Source of the DNA: Bacteroidaceae bacterium
GTDB lineage: Bacteria > Bacteroidota > Bacteroidia > Bacteroidales > Bacteroidaceae
Direction: 5' to 3'
Assembly: GCA_900770665.1 (NCBI GenBank)
Contig: CAAGKZ010000045.1
Coordinates: 1-64,000 of the forward strand
Length of the DNA: 64,000 nt
Part shown: positions 32,929 through 42,419 of the stretch, one piece after another
Layout: every line of letters begins with the position of its first letter
Numbering within the stretch: the first letter of the stretch is position 1
The notes under the pieces: model-generated
Databases searched by the model: none
Told to the model about the DNA's origin: nothing
What the model saw: the letters and a program-made list of their open reading frames with translations, nothing else
Position numbers and translations under genes: made by a program

Positions 32929-34569
32929 TTAGAAGTTCACCGTTGCTCCAAGCGAACCTCGTGCGCCGCGGGTCGCGTATCCTGCATAGTCGTAATATTT
33001 GCAGTTGAGCAGGTTGTTGCCCTGTATGTATGCTCCAAAACGCTTGTTTATCTGGTAGCTTATGCGCGCATGCAAATCGTGCTTGTCGTCCATGCGTCCG
33101 TTGTCGGTCTTTGTGTAGAGTGTGTAGTTATATCCTACTTTCAAAGTCAGGTCTTCAATTATTCTTGCTTCGGCATTAAGGTTTACGGCAACCTCGGGTT
33201 TCATAATCAGCAGGGTGTTCTCCTTGCAATCCCAATAGTTGTATCTTGCGTCGGCCGATAGTTTCAGCCATCCGCGCAGGTCATACCCCAGGTTCAGTGC
33301 TGCAAAAGCATGGTGTGTGTTATCCTGTGCAAAGTTTGAGTAAACAAGACCATCCTTTTGCTCCATTACCTGTATTATGTCGTCCTTTGTGTAGGCATAT
33401 CCTGCACTGAAGCCAATCGACAGCGGCTCGAACGATATTCGTGTGCCAAGGTTCACATCTACAATCCTGTATGTGGGCTTCAATCTTGTGCTGCCACCCT
33501 CAACGAAACCCCAATAGGGGGTAAGCTCCTGCATTCTTGCAAAACCATTGTTTGTCCTGCCGCCTGTGATGCTGCCATATACCGATATGTTATCCTTTAT
33601 ATTGCTTGCAACCTTTATATCGGGAGCTATTGCGAAGAATCCTCTTCCACGGGTGAGGAAATTCATTTTTACACCGGCCCCGATACTCCATTTTCCGAAT
33701 ATGAGTCCCAAATGCGGGTTTGCATCTATCGAGAAATAGCTGTCATAGCCTTCATTTGCATTTTTCAAGGTGCCGTTGTAGGTATATGCATCCATATTAA
33801 GGTCAATGCCGGCACTGTTTATCCATTTTGCCAGAATCTCATAGTTGACAGCACCACCTACGGCGTAGCGCATTTCGCCGATGGGAGCTTTCTTGCCCGA
33901 TGACCAGTTGCGTGTGATATATTCAAAGTCGCCTTTGAAATTGTATGACCAGGCTCCCGAAAGCTTTGACGTTCCGTTTATGGTTACTTTGTAATCCTGT
34001 CCGTCCTGTTTGTCTGTGAGGCCTGTTGTATTATCAATGCTCTGATAGTTGAAGACGTTGTTCTTGAAATCTCCGTCAATGCCTAGCGTGATACCCTTGA
34101 AGTCATACGTGTATCCAATGCCGGCCAAAGTCTTGAACATTCGTGAATTCCACTCATCTGTATATCCATTGACCATGCAGCTGTAACCGTCAAATCCGGC
34201 ATAAGCCTTGAATGTGCCGTTCTTGCCCAGCCTGTTGTTGTAGGCGAACTTTGCATCCATGTCGTTTGTAAGGCCATATCCAAGGCGTGCATATCCGGGG
34301 AATGGTTTCTCCTTTTGTGGCATAACGTCTGTTATGTCTGTCTCACTGGTGAAACCGTTGTATGCCTTGCCGGTCTTTGAGAATATCAAAGTCATGGGGT
34401 CATCGTTTGTGACGGTTTCATCCGAAGGCGTGAAAATCTTCTTTTCGGCCGCAGTGACCTCGGGGGTGTAGTCGTTCTCTACATTCACCACGGCATTTCT
34501 GTTGTCAGTCTGCGCTGTAACGACCCCGGACAGGAAGAATGCCGAAATCAGTAAAAGAGTTTTCTTCAT
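32929..34569 (-). CDS. Outer-membrane beta-barrel (TonB-dependent-receptor-like) protein
   Basis: A 546-residue outer-membrane protein. The ATG at 34569 gives signal peptide MKKTLLLISAFFLSGVVTAQ. A short linker (VENDYTPEVTAAEKKIF) is followed by about twenty amphipathic strands (GYARLGYGLTNDMDAKF, FKAYAGFDGYS and so on), and the protein ends GSLGATVNF with a terminal Phe as in barrel proteins. The late strands (YTLYTKTDNGRMDDKHDLHARISYQI) look like TonB-receptor barrels, but no plug domain is seen. It begins 4 bp after the TPR gene, so the two probably act together at the envelope. No substrate is known. Confidence 0.8.
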   Translation of the reverse strand: MKKTLLLISAFFLSGVVTAQTDNRNAVVNVENDYTPEVTAAEKKIFTPSDETVTNDDPMTLIFSKTGKAYNGFTSETDITDVMPQKEKPFPGYARLGYGLTNDMDAKFAYNNRLGKNGTFKAYAGFDGYSCMVNGYTDEWNSRMFKTLAGIGYTYDFKGITLGIDGDFKNNVFNYQSIDNTTGLTDKQDGQDYKVTINGTSKLSGAWSYNFKGDFEYITRNWSSGKKAPIGEMRYAVGGAVNYEILAKWINSAGIDLNMDAYTYNGTLKNANEGYDSYFSIDANPHLGLIFGKWSIGAGVKMNFLTRGRGFFAIAPDIKVASNIKDNISVYGSITGGRTNNGFARMQELTPYWGFVEGGSTRLKPTYRIVDVNLGTRISFEPLSIGFSAGYAYTKDDIIQVMEQKDGLVYSNFAQDNTHHAFAALNLGYDLRGWLKLSADARYNYWDCKENTLLIMKPEVAVNLNAEARIIEDLTLKVGYNYTLYTKTDNGRMDDKHDLHARISYQINKRFGAYIQGNNLLNCKYYDYAGYATRGARGSLGATVNF

Positions 34570-34573
34570 ATTC

Positions 34574-37567
34574 TTATTTTGTTTTGTTTTCGGTTGATAG
34601 TTTTGCAAGACGTGTGCTTATCATTTCGGCGATATCGTCATCGCCGTCGTAGTTGTTCTGCAGTGAAAGCAGATACTGCTTGGCTTCCATAGTCTTGCCT
34701 TGTGTGGCATAAAGGTCGGCAAGCAGTACAAAACTGCGGGCCATCCAATATGTGTGCGGGGTGCTCATTTCTATGAATTCATTGATCTCGTCCTCGCAGA
34801 AATCGTAGCTGCCCTCATCAAAGAGAATCTGTGCAACAAGGTACTTGGCTTCGGCACCCTCTTTGGTACGTGTGTCCTGTGCAAACTTGTCAAGGTCATC
34901 AAAGGCCTTGTCGCGCTCATTAATTGCAAGGTATGCCTTTGCCCTGTTGAATGTGGCCTCGCGTCTGAGCTCGGGAGATATGTTCCTGTGGTTCTCCAAC
35001 CTTGTGGCATATTCAATGATGTCGTTGTTGTTCTCCAGTTCAATGGCGATGTGCAGAACTCTTGTCAGAGCCGTTTTCTGTCGCTCCTCGTTGCTGCTTT
35101 GTTCTGCAATCTGTTTGTAGAGTACGCTCGCCTTGTCATATGCTCTGTTGTCATAGTGAATGCCGGCTGCAACAGTCATTGCCTCTTCGTGGTATTGGCT
35201 GTTAGGGAACTCAAGTACCTTTTCGAAACACTCCACTGCCTCGTCACTTGCACCCTGGTTGTAGCATATCACACCCTTGTAGTAGTAACTGTTCTGCCTG
35301 AATGCACCGGCAGGGAAGTTCTGCAGATAATCTTCAAAGGCCTTCTTTGCCTCGTTGAGCTCGCCACGGCCGTATGCTTTTTCGGCAGCCATGTAAGTCA
35401 GCGTGTCAATCTCGTTGCTTTCAACCGGTTGCATGCCGGCTGTGTTCTTGATATATTCGGCATATTGGTCAACCTTGCCCATCTCTACATAAATGCTCTT
35501 CAAATCCTGCATGGCAACCTGTGCCTCTTCGCTTTGCGGGTATTTGGCTATAATGTCCTTGTAGGCTTCTATTGCATTTCTGTGGTCGCCTATTGAATTG
35601 TATATCATAGCTCTCTCTGCCATTGCGCGGCGCGATGTCGAACTGTTTGGGAATGTGGCAATGAGCTTGTCATATGTATTTATGGCCTCGCGATAGTTCT
35701 CCTGCTTGATGTAGTTGCGTCCCATCTCATACATGGCCTGCTCGGTGTATTTGCTGTTGGGGAACTTCTCTATAAGTCTCTTCAATGTGTTGAGGCTCTC
35801 TGCCTGGTTGTTTCTGAGGCTTTGTATCTGTGCATAGCGGTAGAGCGAGTAGTCGGCATTCCTGTTGAATGTGTTTGCCGCCTGTGCGTAATAACCTGCC
35901 GCATCTTCGAAATTTCTCTGGTAGAAATGGCAGTCGGCAATGCGGTTGTATGCGTCGGAGATTGTCTCACGGTCGCTCTTGTCGGCAATCTTTACAAAAT
36001 TTATGAAACGGCTGCATGCTTCGTCGTAGCTGCCCTCGTTGAAATAGGTGTATCCGATGCCGTATGTAGCAAGGCTGTTGCCTTTGGCGCCACAGTTCAG
36101 TGATTGTCCGTAGCAACGGCGCGCCCCGGCCATATCGCCCTTGCGGAAGAGAGCTTCACCTTTCCAGAACAGCGCATTGCTTTGTGTTTCAGCGTTGTAT
36201 TTCGCCAGTTTTAAAGAACTGTCCATATAATCAATGGCTCCATCCATATTCCCGTCGATGAACTCCTGTACTCCCAAACGGTAAAGGATATTCTGTTTGG
36301 CTTCAAGAATCTTGGCCGAAGGATTCTTTATCTTGTTTATTGACTGTAAGGCCACATTGTAGTTGCGGGTATTGTTGTACACCTCAATGAGATATTCGCC
36401 AACCTTGTCGGCATGCTTTGAGGCGGGGTAGTCATTGAGGAACTGCTCAAAGGCCTTTACGCTCTCGGCAAAGGGTGAGTAGCGTGTCTGGTGGATGCAG
36501 AGTGCATAGTTGTAGAGCGCTTCTTCGCGCACTGCATCGTCATATGTCATTGTTGCTGCACGTTCCAATGCAAGGCGGGCGCTGTTGCTGTTGCCGTTGT
36601 CAAGATATATGAGACCCATGTGCAATAGAGCGCTCTGTGCTATGGCATCATCCTTCTCAGTGCATTGGGAAAGCATTTCCATAGCCTTGTCGTACTTGCC
36701 GTTTGCATACAGGCTTGCTCCCAGTTGATAAAGTGCCACACGTTGCGGTGTGTGGTAGTTTTCCAGGTATATTGTGAGGGCCTTTTCGGCCTCCTCGTAA
36801 TTACCCCGCATGAATTCGGCTGCACCAAGCATCTGGTACATGCGGTAATATTCCGTAACGGTTGGCTTGTTGTTGTCAAGATACAATCTGGCTCCGTCGG
36901 CGGCGCGTGTCTCCTCGCCATTTTTCAGCCATATACCGGTAATGTAGTATTGTGATTCGCCGCAGTACTTTGCGTCGAGTTCTAGATTTTTGAATCCTTT
37001 ATATGCTTCGTCGAGGTTGCCACGGTTGTAGTTTATGACGGCAAGGTAGAACTCTGCGTCTTTATTGCATACTTTGCTTGTAAGTGACAGGTTCATGAGC
37101 AGGTTCTCTGCGGCACCCTCGTTGCCACAATTAAGCAATGACAGAGCGTAAAGGAGTGTCGCTTCATCGCGTTGCCTGGGGGTGAGGCGTTTGAAGTTGC
37201 ACTCTCCGAAGTATGAGCATGCCTGGTCGTAATTGCCGGTGTGGTAATACGATTTGGCAATGTAACAGTACAGCATTTCACGTTTTGCGCTCTCGGGGTA
37301 GTCGGCGAGGTATTGGAACAACAGAGCACGCCCGTCGAGAATGTTGTTCTCATATACTATCAGTGCTTTCAATAGTTCATACTCCTGTCTCTCCTTGCTG
37401 TTTAGTCTGTTGGCGTCAATCTCCTCAATCGCTGTTAGCGCTGTGGAGTATTCGCCATCGGAGTACAAGCGCTGGCACTCGTCGATGAGCCTTGTCTTGT
37501 TGTCGGTCTGTGCTGTCGCTGTAAAGCCTATTGTGGCGCACAGCAGTAGAACAATGCTTCTTTTCAT
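34574..37567 (-). CDS. Large tetratricopeptide-repeat protein, secreted
   Basis: A 997-residue protein with signal peptide MKRSIVLLLCATIGFTATAQ and TPR-type repeats over nearly its whole length. Examples are YDQACSYFGECNF, GNYEEAEKALTIYLENY, GKYDKAMEMLSQC, GDMAGARRCYGQSL, ENYREAINTYDKLIATFPNSS, and GELNEAKKAFEDYLQNFP. The repeats are of the outer-membrane-associated type seen in BamD/YbgF-like proteins. It probably acts in the periplasm as a scaffold. It overlaps the Nudix gene by four bases and is followed at once by a beta-barrel gene, a pairing that suggests an envelope complex; that is inference. Confidence 0.85.
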   Translation of the reverse strand: MKRSIVLLLCATIGFTATAQTDNKTRLIDECQRLYSDGEYSTALTAIEEIDANRLNSKERQEYELLKALIVYENNILDGRALLFQYLADYPESAKREMLYCYIAKSYYHTGNYDQACSYFGECNFKRLTPRQRDEATLLYALSLLNCGNEGAAENLLMNLSLTSKVCNKDAEFYLAVINYNRGNLDEAYKGFKNLELDAKYCGESQYYITGIWLKNGEETRAADGARLYLDNNKPTVTEYYRMYQMLGAAEFMRGNYEEAEKALTIYLENYHTPQRVALYQLGASLYANGKYDKAMEMLSQCTEKDDAIAQSALLHMGLIYLDNGNSNSARLALERAATMTYDDAVREEALYNYALCIHQTRYSPFAESVKAFEQFLNDYPASKHADKVGEYLIEVYNNTRNYNVALQSINKIKNPSAKILEAKQNILYRLGVQEFIDGNMDGAIDYMDSSLKLAKYNAETQSNALFWKGEALFRKGDMAGARRCYGQSLNCGAKGNSLATYGIGYTYFNEGSYDEACSRFINFVKIADKSDRETISDAYNRIADCHFYQRNFEDAAGYYAQAANTFNRNADYSLYRYAQIQSLRNNQAESLNTLKRLIEKFPNSKYTEQAMYEMGRNYIKQENYREAINTYDKLIATFPNSSTSRRAMAERAMIYNSIGDHRNAIEAYKDIIAKYPQSEEAQVAMQDLKSIYVEMGKVDQYAEYIKNTAGMQPVESNEIDTLTYMAAEKAYGRGELNEAKKAFEDYLQNFPAGAFRQNSYYYKGVICYNQGASDEAVECFEKVLEFPNSQYHEEAMTVAAGIHYDNRAYDKASVLYKQIAEQSSNEERQKTALTRVLHIAIELENNNDIIEYATRLENHRNISPELRREATFNRAKAYLAINERDKAFDDLDKFAQDTRTKEGAEAKYLVAQILFDEGSYDFCEDEINEFIEMSTPHTYWMARSFVLLADLYATQGKTMEAKQYLLSLQNNYDGDDDIAEMISTRLAKLSTENKTK

Positions 37568-38103
37568 CTTTTATTTTGTATTATTTTAATTTCTCTTAAT
37601 CTTTCAATGGCTTTTTTTATCGATGCGAGTCCAAAATCCTCGCTCCGTAAATCATCAATGGCAATCCACAGCAACTCGGAAACATCGTCGTCGGCAGTTG
37701 GTTTGGCCTTGGTATCGACCGTGCAGTGGAAGAACATGTCCATTGTGTGCAGTTCCATCCCTGAGTACATATACGTGTTGGGTATGCTGAACAGGTAGTT
37801 TGTGCTGCATACCTTTAGCCCGGTCTCTTCCTCAATCTCGCGCGCCACACCCTCCTCGGCAGTCTCGTAGCTGTCGCAGAAACCTCCGGGCAGGTCAAGC
37901 GTCCCTTTTGCCGGTTCTTTGGCACGACGTGCCACTAGCATCTCGCCTTTATCGTTGGTAATAATGCCTACAGTGGCCGCCAAGGGGTTGAAGTAATATA
38001 TGAAACCACAGCTGCCGCAACGCTTCGACTTGAAATCGTTTTCGGCAAACTTGTCGCTGCCGCATCTGGGGCAGTAGTTGAAAAGGTGTAGCGGATGTCG
38101 CAT
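37564..38103 (-). CDS. Nudix hydrolase with N-terminal zinc ribbon
   Basis: A 179-residue cytoplasmic protein. Residues about 9-36 hold a zinc ribbon of two Cys pairs (CPRCG and CGSCG), as in NADH pyrophosphatase-like Nudix proteins. The Nudix box G-x5-E-x7-REIEEETGL is complete (about 72-95). The substrate is unknown; nucleotide sugars, NADH or oxidised nucleotides are possible. The last codons overlap the start of the TPR gene (ATGA), so it leads a Nudix-TPR-barrel unit, an odd mixture of cytoplasmic and envelope functions. Confidence 0.88.
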   Translation of the reverse strand: MRHPLHLFNYCPRCGSDKFAENDFKSKRCGSCGFIYYFNPLAATVGIITNDKGEMLVARRAKEPAKGTLDLPGGFCDSYETAEEGVAREIEEETGLKVCSTNYLFSIPNTYMYSGMELHTMDMFFHCTVDTKAKPTADDDVSELLWIAIDDLRSEDFGLASIKKAIERLREIKIIQNKR

Positions 38104-38300
38104 CTATCTTTTGTTATATATCCGGATATTATTTACCTAAAATACCTAAATTGCTGCGAAGATACCTATTTTTTGGCAGCTTTCCCTCAGTAGTGACGTT
38201 TTTTATCCCTTTATTTGTATAATTTAAATAATATTTATCATTTACTGCGATTTTTGTGCATTTTTCACACTTTTGTGTCAAACTACTGAATAAAAAATCG

Positions 38301-38308
38301 TATCTTTG
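38301..38308 (+). promoter_or_regulatory. -7 box of the gpmI promoter
   Basis: TATCTTTG is a perfect -7 element followed by GCGGCGC, 80 bp before the gpmI ATG. The nearest TTTG (38272-38275) is 25 nt upstream, so the -33 element is weak. The 38104-38388 gap contains nothing else but A/T-rich sequence and, on the minus strand near 38157-38164, TATCTTCG, a possible -7 box for the Nudix gene. Confidence 0.55.
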
Positions 38309-38388
38309 CGGCGCATTTTTGTAAAATGCCGTTGTGCGGCTATTTTGGCGGCAATAGAAATTAAATAAGAATTAAAACATTAAATACT

Positions 38389-39888
38389 ATGGCAAACAAA
38401 GCATTATTGGTAATTCTCGATGGTTGGGGTGTCGGTAACCACGGCAAAGGTGATGTTATTTTCAATACACCTACGCCCTACTGGGATCATTTGACATCTG
38501 TTTATCCCACATCACAGCTCCAGGCGAGCGGTGAGAACGTAGGTCTCCCTGCAGGACAGATGGGTAACAGCGAGGTAGGTCACCTCAATATCGGTGGCGG
38601 CCGCGTGGTATATCAGGATTTGCTCAAGATAAACCGTGCCATTGCTGACGGCTCAATCGCGCAGAACCCGCAGTTGGTTGCAGCTGTTGAGTATGCAAAG
38701 GCAAACGGCAAGAAGCTCCACTTCATGGGTCTTACATCGGATGGTGGCGTGCATAGCTCACTCGAGCACCTCGAGGCAATGTACAAGTTCGCTGCAGAGC
38801 AGGGTGTTGAGAACGCTTATGTACACTGTTTCATGGATGGCCGTGACACCGACCCAAAGAGCGGTGCAGGCTTCATTGAGGATTTGACATCAAAGGGACT
38901 CAAATTGGCTACAATAGTCGGTCGTTACTATGCAATGGACCGCGACAAACGTTGGGAGCGCGTTAAGATTGCTTACGACCTCATTGTTGGCGGCGAGGGC
39001 AAGCAGGCATCCGACATGGTTGCTGCTGTTAAGGAGTCATATGAAGAGGGTGTTACCGATGAGTTTATCAAGCCAATCGTCAATACAAACTTTGACGGCC
39101 GCATTGGCGAGGGTGATGCGGTAATATTCTTCAACTACCGCAACGACCGCGCTAAGGAGCTTACAGTTGTTCTTACACAGGAGGATATGCCAGCCGAGGG
39201 TATGCACACAATCCCCGGTCTGCAGTACTATTGCATGACTCCATACGATGCAAAGTTCACCGGTGTTCACATCCTCTTTGACAAGGAGAACGTTGAGAAT
39301 ACACTTGGCGAGTTCATTGCAAAGCAGGGCATGAAGCAGTTGCACATTGCCGAGACCGAGAAGTATGCTCACGTTACATTCTTCTTCAACGGTGGCCGCG
39401 AGACTCCATATGACGGCGAGGAGCGTATCCTTGTTCCATCACCAAAGGTTGCAACATACGACCTTCAGCCCGAAATGAGTGCATACGAGGTTAAAGATAA
39501 ACTGGTTAATGAAATCAACAGCGAGAAGTTTGACTTCATTGTTGTGAACTTTGCTAACGGTGACATGGTTGGTCACACAGGTGTTTACAGCGCTATTGAG
39601 AAGGCTGTGCTTGCTGTTGACGCTTGTTTGAAGGATGTTATCGAGGCTGCCCGCAATCACGGTTATGAGTCGATTATCATTGCCGACCATGGTAATGCCG
39701 ACAATGCGGTGAATGCCGATGGCTCACCAAACACAGCACACTCTTTGAACCCTGTTCCATGTGTGTATGTTACCAACCAGGAGAGTGCAACAATAGAGGA
39801 TGGTATCCTGGCCGACGTCGCTCCGACAATCCTCAAGATTATGGGCTTGGAGGCTCCTGCAGATATGACAGGTAAAGCATTGATCTAA
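38389..39888 (+). CDS. gpmI: 2,3-bisphosphoglycerate-independent phosphoglycerate mutase
   Basis: GpmI interconverts 3- and 2-phosphoglycerate in glycolysis with two Mn ions and a phosphoserine intermediate. The 499-residue protein has Asp11 in LDGWGVG, the catalytic Ser61 in [17 protein letters not shown], and the C-terminal metal sites in [11 protein letters not shown] and IIADHGNAD. The codon usage is strongly biased, as for a highly expressed gene. It has its own promoter and a terminator built of short repeats. Confidence 0.96.
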   Translation: MANKALLVILDGWGVGNHGKGDVIFNTPTPYWDHLTSVYPTSQLQASGENVGLPAGQMGNSEVGHLNIGGGRVVYQDLLKINRAIADGSIAQNPQLVAAVEYAKANGKKLHFMGLTSDGGVHSSLEHLEAMYKFAAEQGVENAYVHCFMDGRDTDPKSGAGFIEDLTSKGLKLATIVGRYYAMDRDKRWERVKIAYDLIVGGEGKQASDMVAAVKESYEEGVTDEFIKPIVNTNFDGRIGEGDAVIFFNYRNDRAKELTVVLTQEDMPAEGMHTIPGLQYYCMTPYDAKFTGVHILFDKENVENTLGEFIAKQGMKQLHIAETEKYAHVTFFFNGGRETPYDGEERILVPSPKVATYDLQPEMSAYEVKDKLVNEINSEKFDFIVVNFANGDMVGHTGVYSAIEKAVLAVDACLKDVIEAARNHGYESIIIADHGNADNAVNADGSPNTAHSLNPVPCVYVTNQESATIEDGILADVAPTILKIMGLEAPADMTGKALI

Positions 39889-39904
39889 TTCTAATAAAGT
39901 CTCT

Positions 39905-39948
39905 AAGGTCTCTAAGGACTCTAAAGTCTTTAGGGACCTTTGTTTTTT
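39905..39948 (+). terminator. Terminator after gpmI built from 9-mer repeats
   Basis: A 16-bp stem (39905-39920 with 39925-39940, two mismatches or wobbles) has a 4-nt loop and is followed by TGTTTTTT. The left arm and the sequence before it consist of near-identical 9-mers GTCTCTAAG, GTCTCTAAG, GACTCTAAA. It ends the gpmI transcript and lies directly before the DUF3109 gene. Confidence 0.75.
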
Positions 39949-39958
39949 GGGAAGTATT

Positions 39959-40540
39959 ATGGTACAGATTGGAGACACTATAGTTTCGTTCGACCTTTTT
40001 CAGGAGTATTTCTTCTGTAACTTCACACACTGCAAGGGTGCGTGTTGCGTAGAGGGCGATGCCGGTGCGCCGGTGTTGATGGACGAAGTTGAAAAACTCG
40101 AAGAGGCACTTGAGGTCGTTGAGGACGAGATGACCCCCGAGGCGCGTGCCGTTGTTGGGGAACAGGGCGTGGTATATAATGACCGCGACGGCGACCTTGT
40201 GACATCTATTGTCAATGGCAAGGACTGTGTCTTTGCTTCGCGTGATGACAAGGGTAACTGCATTTGCTTGATTGACAAGGCATATCGCGAGGGGCGCACT
40301 TCGTGGCGCAAACCAATATCGTGCTATCTCTACCCTGTGCGATTGCGCAAGGTCGGTGATTTCGTAGGTGTCAACCTCCATAAGTGGGATGTCTGCAGCA
40401 GTGCATTCATCAAAGGTCGTCGCAAAGGGGTGAAAGCATACGAGTTTTTGAAAGAACCGCTCATTGAACGATTCGGTGAGGAGTGGTATAAAGAGCTATT
40501 GGTTGTTGCTGAAGAACTTAAGAAGCAGAATATGCTTTAA
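39959..40540 (+). CDS. DUF3109 family cysteine-rich protein
   Basis: A 193-residue cytoplasmic protein, apparently of DUF3109. The Cys-rich start FFCNFTHCKGACC (Cys20, Cys25, Cys29, Cys30) is joined by later cysteines in GNCICLIDK, PISCYLYPVR and WDVCSSAF. This spacing resembles the YkgJ zinc/iron-chelate type, so metal binding is likely, but the reaction is unknown. The ATG at 39959 follows the gpmI terminator by about 10 bp and has no clear promoter of its own, so it may depend on read-through. Confidence 0.85.
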   Translation: MVQIGDTIVSFDLFQEYFFCNFTHCKGACCVEGDAGAPVLMDEVEKLEEALEVVEDEMTPEARAVVGEQGVVYNDRDGDLVTSIVNGKDCVFASRDDKGNCICLIDKAYREGRTSWRKPISCYLYPVRLRKVGDFVGVNLHKWDVCSSAFIKGRRKGVKAYEFLKEPLIERFGEEWYKELLVVAEELKKQNML

Positions 40541-40564
40541 TGCAACAGACGGCCGGTAATCCTG

Positions 40565-40592
40565 AAGGGGCGGACATACGTGTTCGTCCCTT
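40565..40592 (+). terminator. Hairpin after the DUF3109 gene
   Basis: AAGGGGCGGACA pairs with TGTTCGTCCCTT around TACG (12 bp with two G-U pairs), 24 bp past the stop codon. The T-tract is short (GCTGTTTGT), so it is a likely but not ideal intrinsic terminator. Confidence 0.55.
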
Positions 40593-40729
40593 GCTGTTTG
40601 TAAAAAAGAGAGATAAAAGGACGGGAATGTGGTTTAAAATTAAAACAACTTCTTGATTCGCATTGCTTTTTTTTGTTCCTTTGCATAATATTTATAGGGG
40701 GTATTCTCCATTATTACTTTTATTACATT

Positions 40730-42388
40730 ATGGGTGAATTTGAAATGATAGCAAAGACCTTCCAGGGTTTGGAAGAGGTCTTGGCAAAGGAGTTGGTCGC
40801 TTTAGGTGCAAATAACGTGCAGATAGGCCGTCGTATGGTCTCTTTTACAGGTGACAAGGAGATGATGTACAAAGCTAATTTCCATTTGAGGACTGCCGTG
40901 CGTATCTTGAAACCTTTCCTTCACTTCAAGGCAACAAATGCCGATGAGGTGTATGAGGTGGTAAAGGCTTTCGACTGGGAACAGTTCCTTGACACAACTT
41001 CAACATTCTCGGTAGATTCTGTTGTGTACAGCGAAGTGTTCCGTCATTCCAAATTCGTGGCATACCGTGTCAAGGATGCTATTGCCGATTACTTCAATGA
41101 AAAATATGGCGAACGTCCGTCGGTGCGCCTGAATAATCCCGACCTTGTGTTCCATATACACATTGCAGGTGAGGAGTGTACTCTTGCGTTGGACAGTTCG
41201 GGTGAGTCACTGCACCGTCGCGGCTACCGCGTAGAAACCGGCCGTGCTCCAATCAATGAGGTGCTCGCTGCAGGTATGATTATGCTTACAAACTGGCATG
41301 GCGAGTGCGATTTCATTGATCCAATGTGCGGTTCAGGTACATTGCCCATCGAGGCTGCACTCATTGCACGCAATATTGCACCGGGTGTTTTCCGTCAGGG
41401 TTATGCATTTGAAAAATGGAAGGATTATGACAGTGCGCTCTTCAAATCAATCTATGAGGATGACTCTGCCGAGCGTGAATTCAAACATAAGATTTATGGC
41501 TATGATGTCGATGGTCGCATGGTGGCATGCGCACGCCGAAACGTTAAATCGGCTATGATGGGCGACTGCATTGAGATTGAGTGCCGTGACATCAAGGATT
41601 TCGAGGAGCACGCAGAACCTGCAATTATGATTGTGAACCCGCCTTATGGTGAGCGTCTTGTCCCCGAGAAGTTACTCCAGGTCTACAAGGACCTCGGTGC
41701 CCGTCTCAAGCATGCGTTCCAGGGCAACGTTGCATGGGTAATCAGCAACAACTACGACTGCTTTGACCAGATTGGTCTCAAGGCATCGGCACGTGTGCCT
41801 CTTTTCAACGGTGACCTCGATTGCGAGTTCCGCAAGTACGAACTTTTCCAGGGCAAGTATAAGGGATTCCGCGGTGAGGGTAACGAACTCAAGAAGGACT
41901 TCTCTCCACTAAAGCGCCAGTCACGCCTCACAGGTCTTGACGGTGAGACACGTTCGGAGCGTGCCTCAAAGAGCCGTAACAACGATGCCGACTACTCAAG
42001 CGAGATTGATGACGAGTCAATGCGTCGTCGTCGCGAGCTCGAGGCATACTTCAGCAAGGCTCGCAGAAAACCGGCACGCAGAGAGCGTACCGAGGGAGAT
42101 GGTGAGAGAAGAGAACGCCGCAAGGACGACCGCTTTGCATCACGTGAAGGCCGTAGCGAACGCAGGGATGAGCGTCGCGCTCCACGCGATGACCGTTTCA
42201 CTTCGCGCGAAGGACGTCCGGAACGTCGCGATGACCGCCGTCGTGAGGGCCGTGATGGCGGCAAATTCACCGGCAAGGGTGGTGCAAGGGACCGCAAGCC
42301 TTTTGACCGCAAGGGCGAGGGTAAACGTCAAGCACCATATAAGGGTGATTTCAAGCCATTGCGTGGCGGTAAGAGAAAAGATATTTGA
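40730..42388 (+). CDS. THUMP-domain class I RNA methyltransferase (RlmL/TrmN-like) with charged tail
   Basis: About 552 residues from the ATG at 40730 (40745 is an alternative). The N-terminal part (to about 160) is the ferredoxin-like/THUMP RNA-binding region, MIAKTFQGLEEVLAKEL onward. The Rossmann methyltransferase follows, with DPMCGSGTLPIEAAL and the catalytic NPPYGERL (residues 303-310). It resembles the N2-guanine 23S rRNA enzyme RlmL. From about residue 394 the protein becomes an Arg/Glu/Asp/Lys-rich, apparently disordered tail of roughly 160 residues with a repeated DDRFxSREGRxERRD element and a basic end (GKRQAPYKGDFKPLRGGKRKDI in part). The tail is far longer than in ordinary homologues. 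Confidence 0.88.
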   Translation: MGEFEMIAKTFQGLEEVLAKELVALGANNVQIGRRMVSFTGDKEMMYKANFHLRTAVRILKPFLHFKATNADEVYEVVKAFDWEQFLDTTSTFSVDSVVYSEVFRHSKFVAYRVKDAIADYFNEKYGERPSVRLNNPDLVFHIHIAGEECTLALDSSGESLHRRGYRVETGRAPINEVLAAGMIMLTNWHGECDFIDPMCGSGTLPIEAALIARNIAPGVFRQGYAFEKWKDYDSALFKSIYEDDSAEREFKHKIYGYDVDGRMVACARRNVKSAMMGDCIEIECRDIKDFEEHAEPAIMIVNPPYGERLVPEKLLQVYKDLGARLKHAFQGNVAWVISNNYDCFDQIGLKASARVPLFNGDLDCEFRKYELFQGKYKGFRGEGNELKKDFSPLKRQSRLTGLDGETRSERASKSRNNDADYSSEIDDESMRRRRELEAYFSKARRKPARRERTEGDGERRERRKDDRFASREGRSERRDERRAPRDDRFTSREGRPERRDDRRREGRDGGKFTGKGGARDRKPFDRKGEGKRQAPYKGDFKPLRGGKRKDI

Positions 42389-42419
42389 TTTGACTTGATA
42401 ACAGTAAAACATAACAGTT

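Noticed and set aside
34700..35596. A 298-residue plus-strand open frame opposite the TPR gene
   Set aside because: It is Cys/Val/Leu-rich shadow coding with no family resemblance; the minus-strand TPR repeats explain the sequence.
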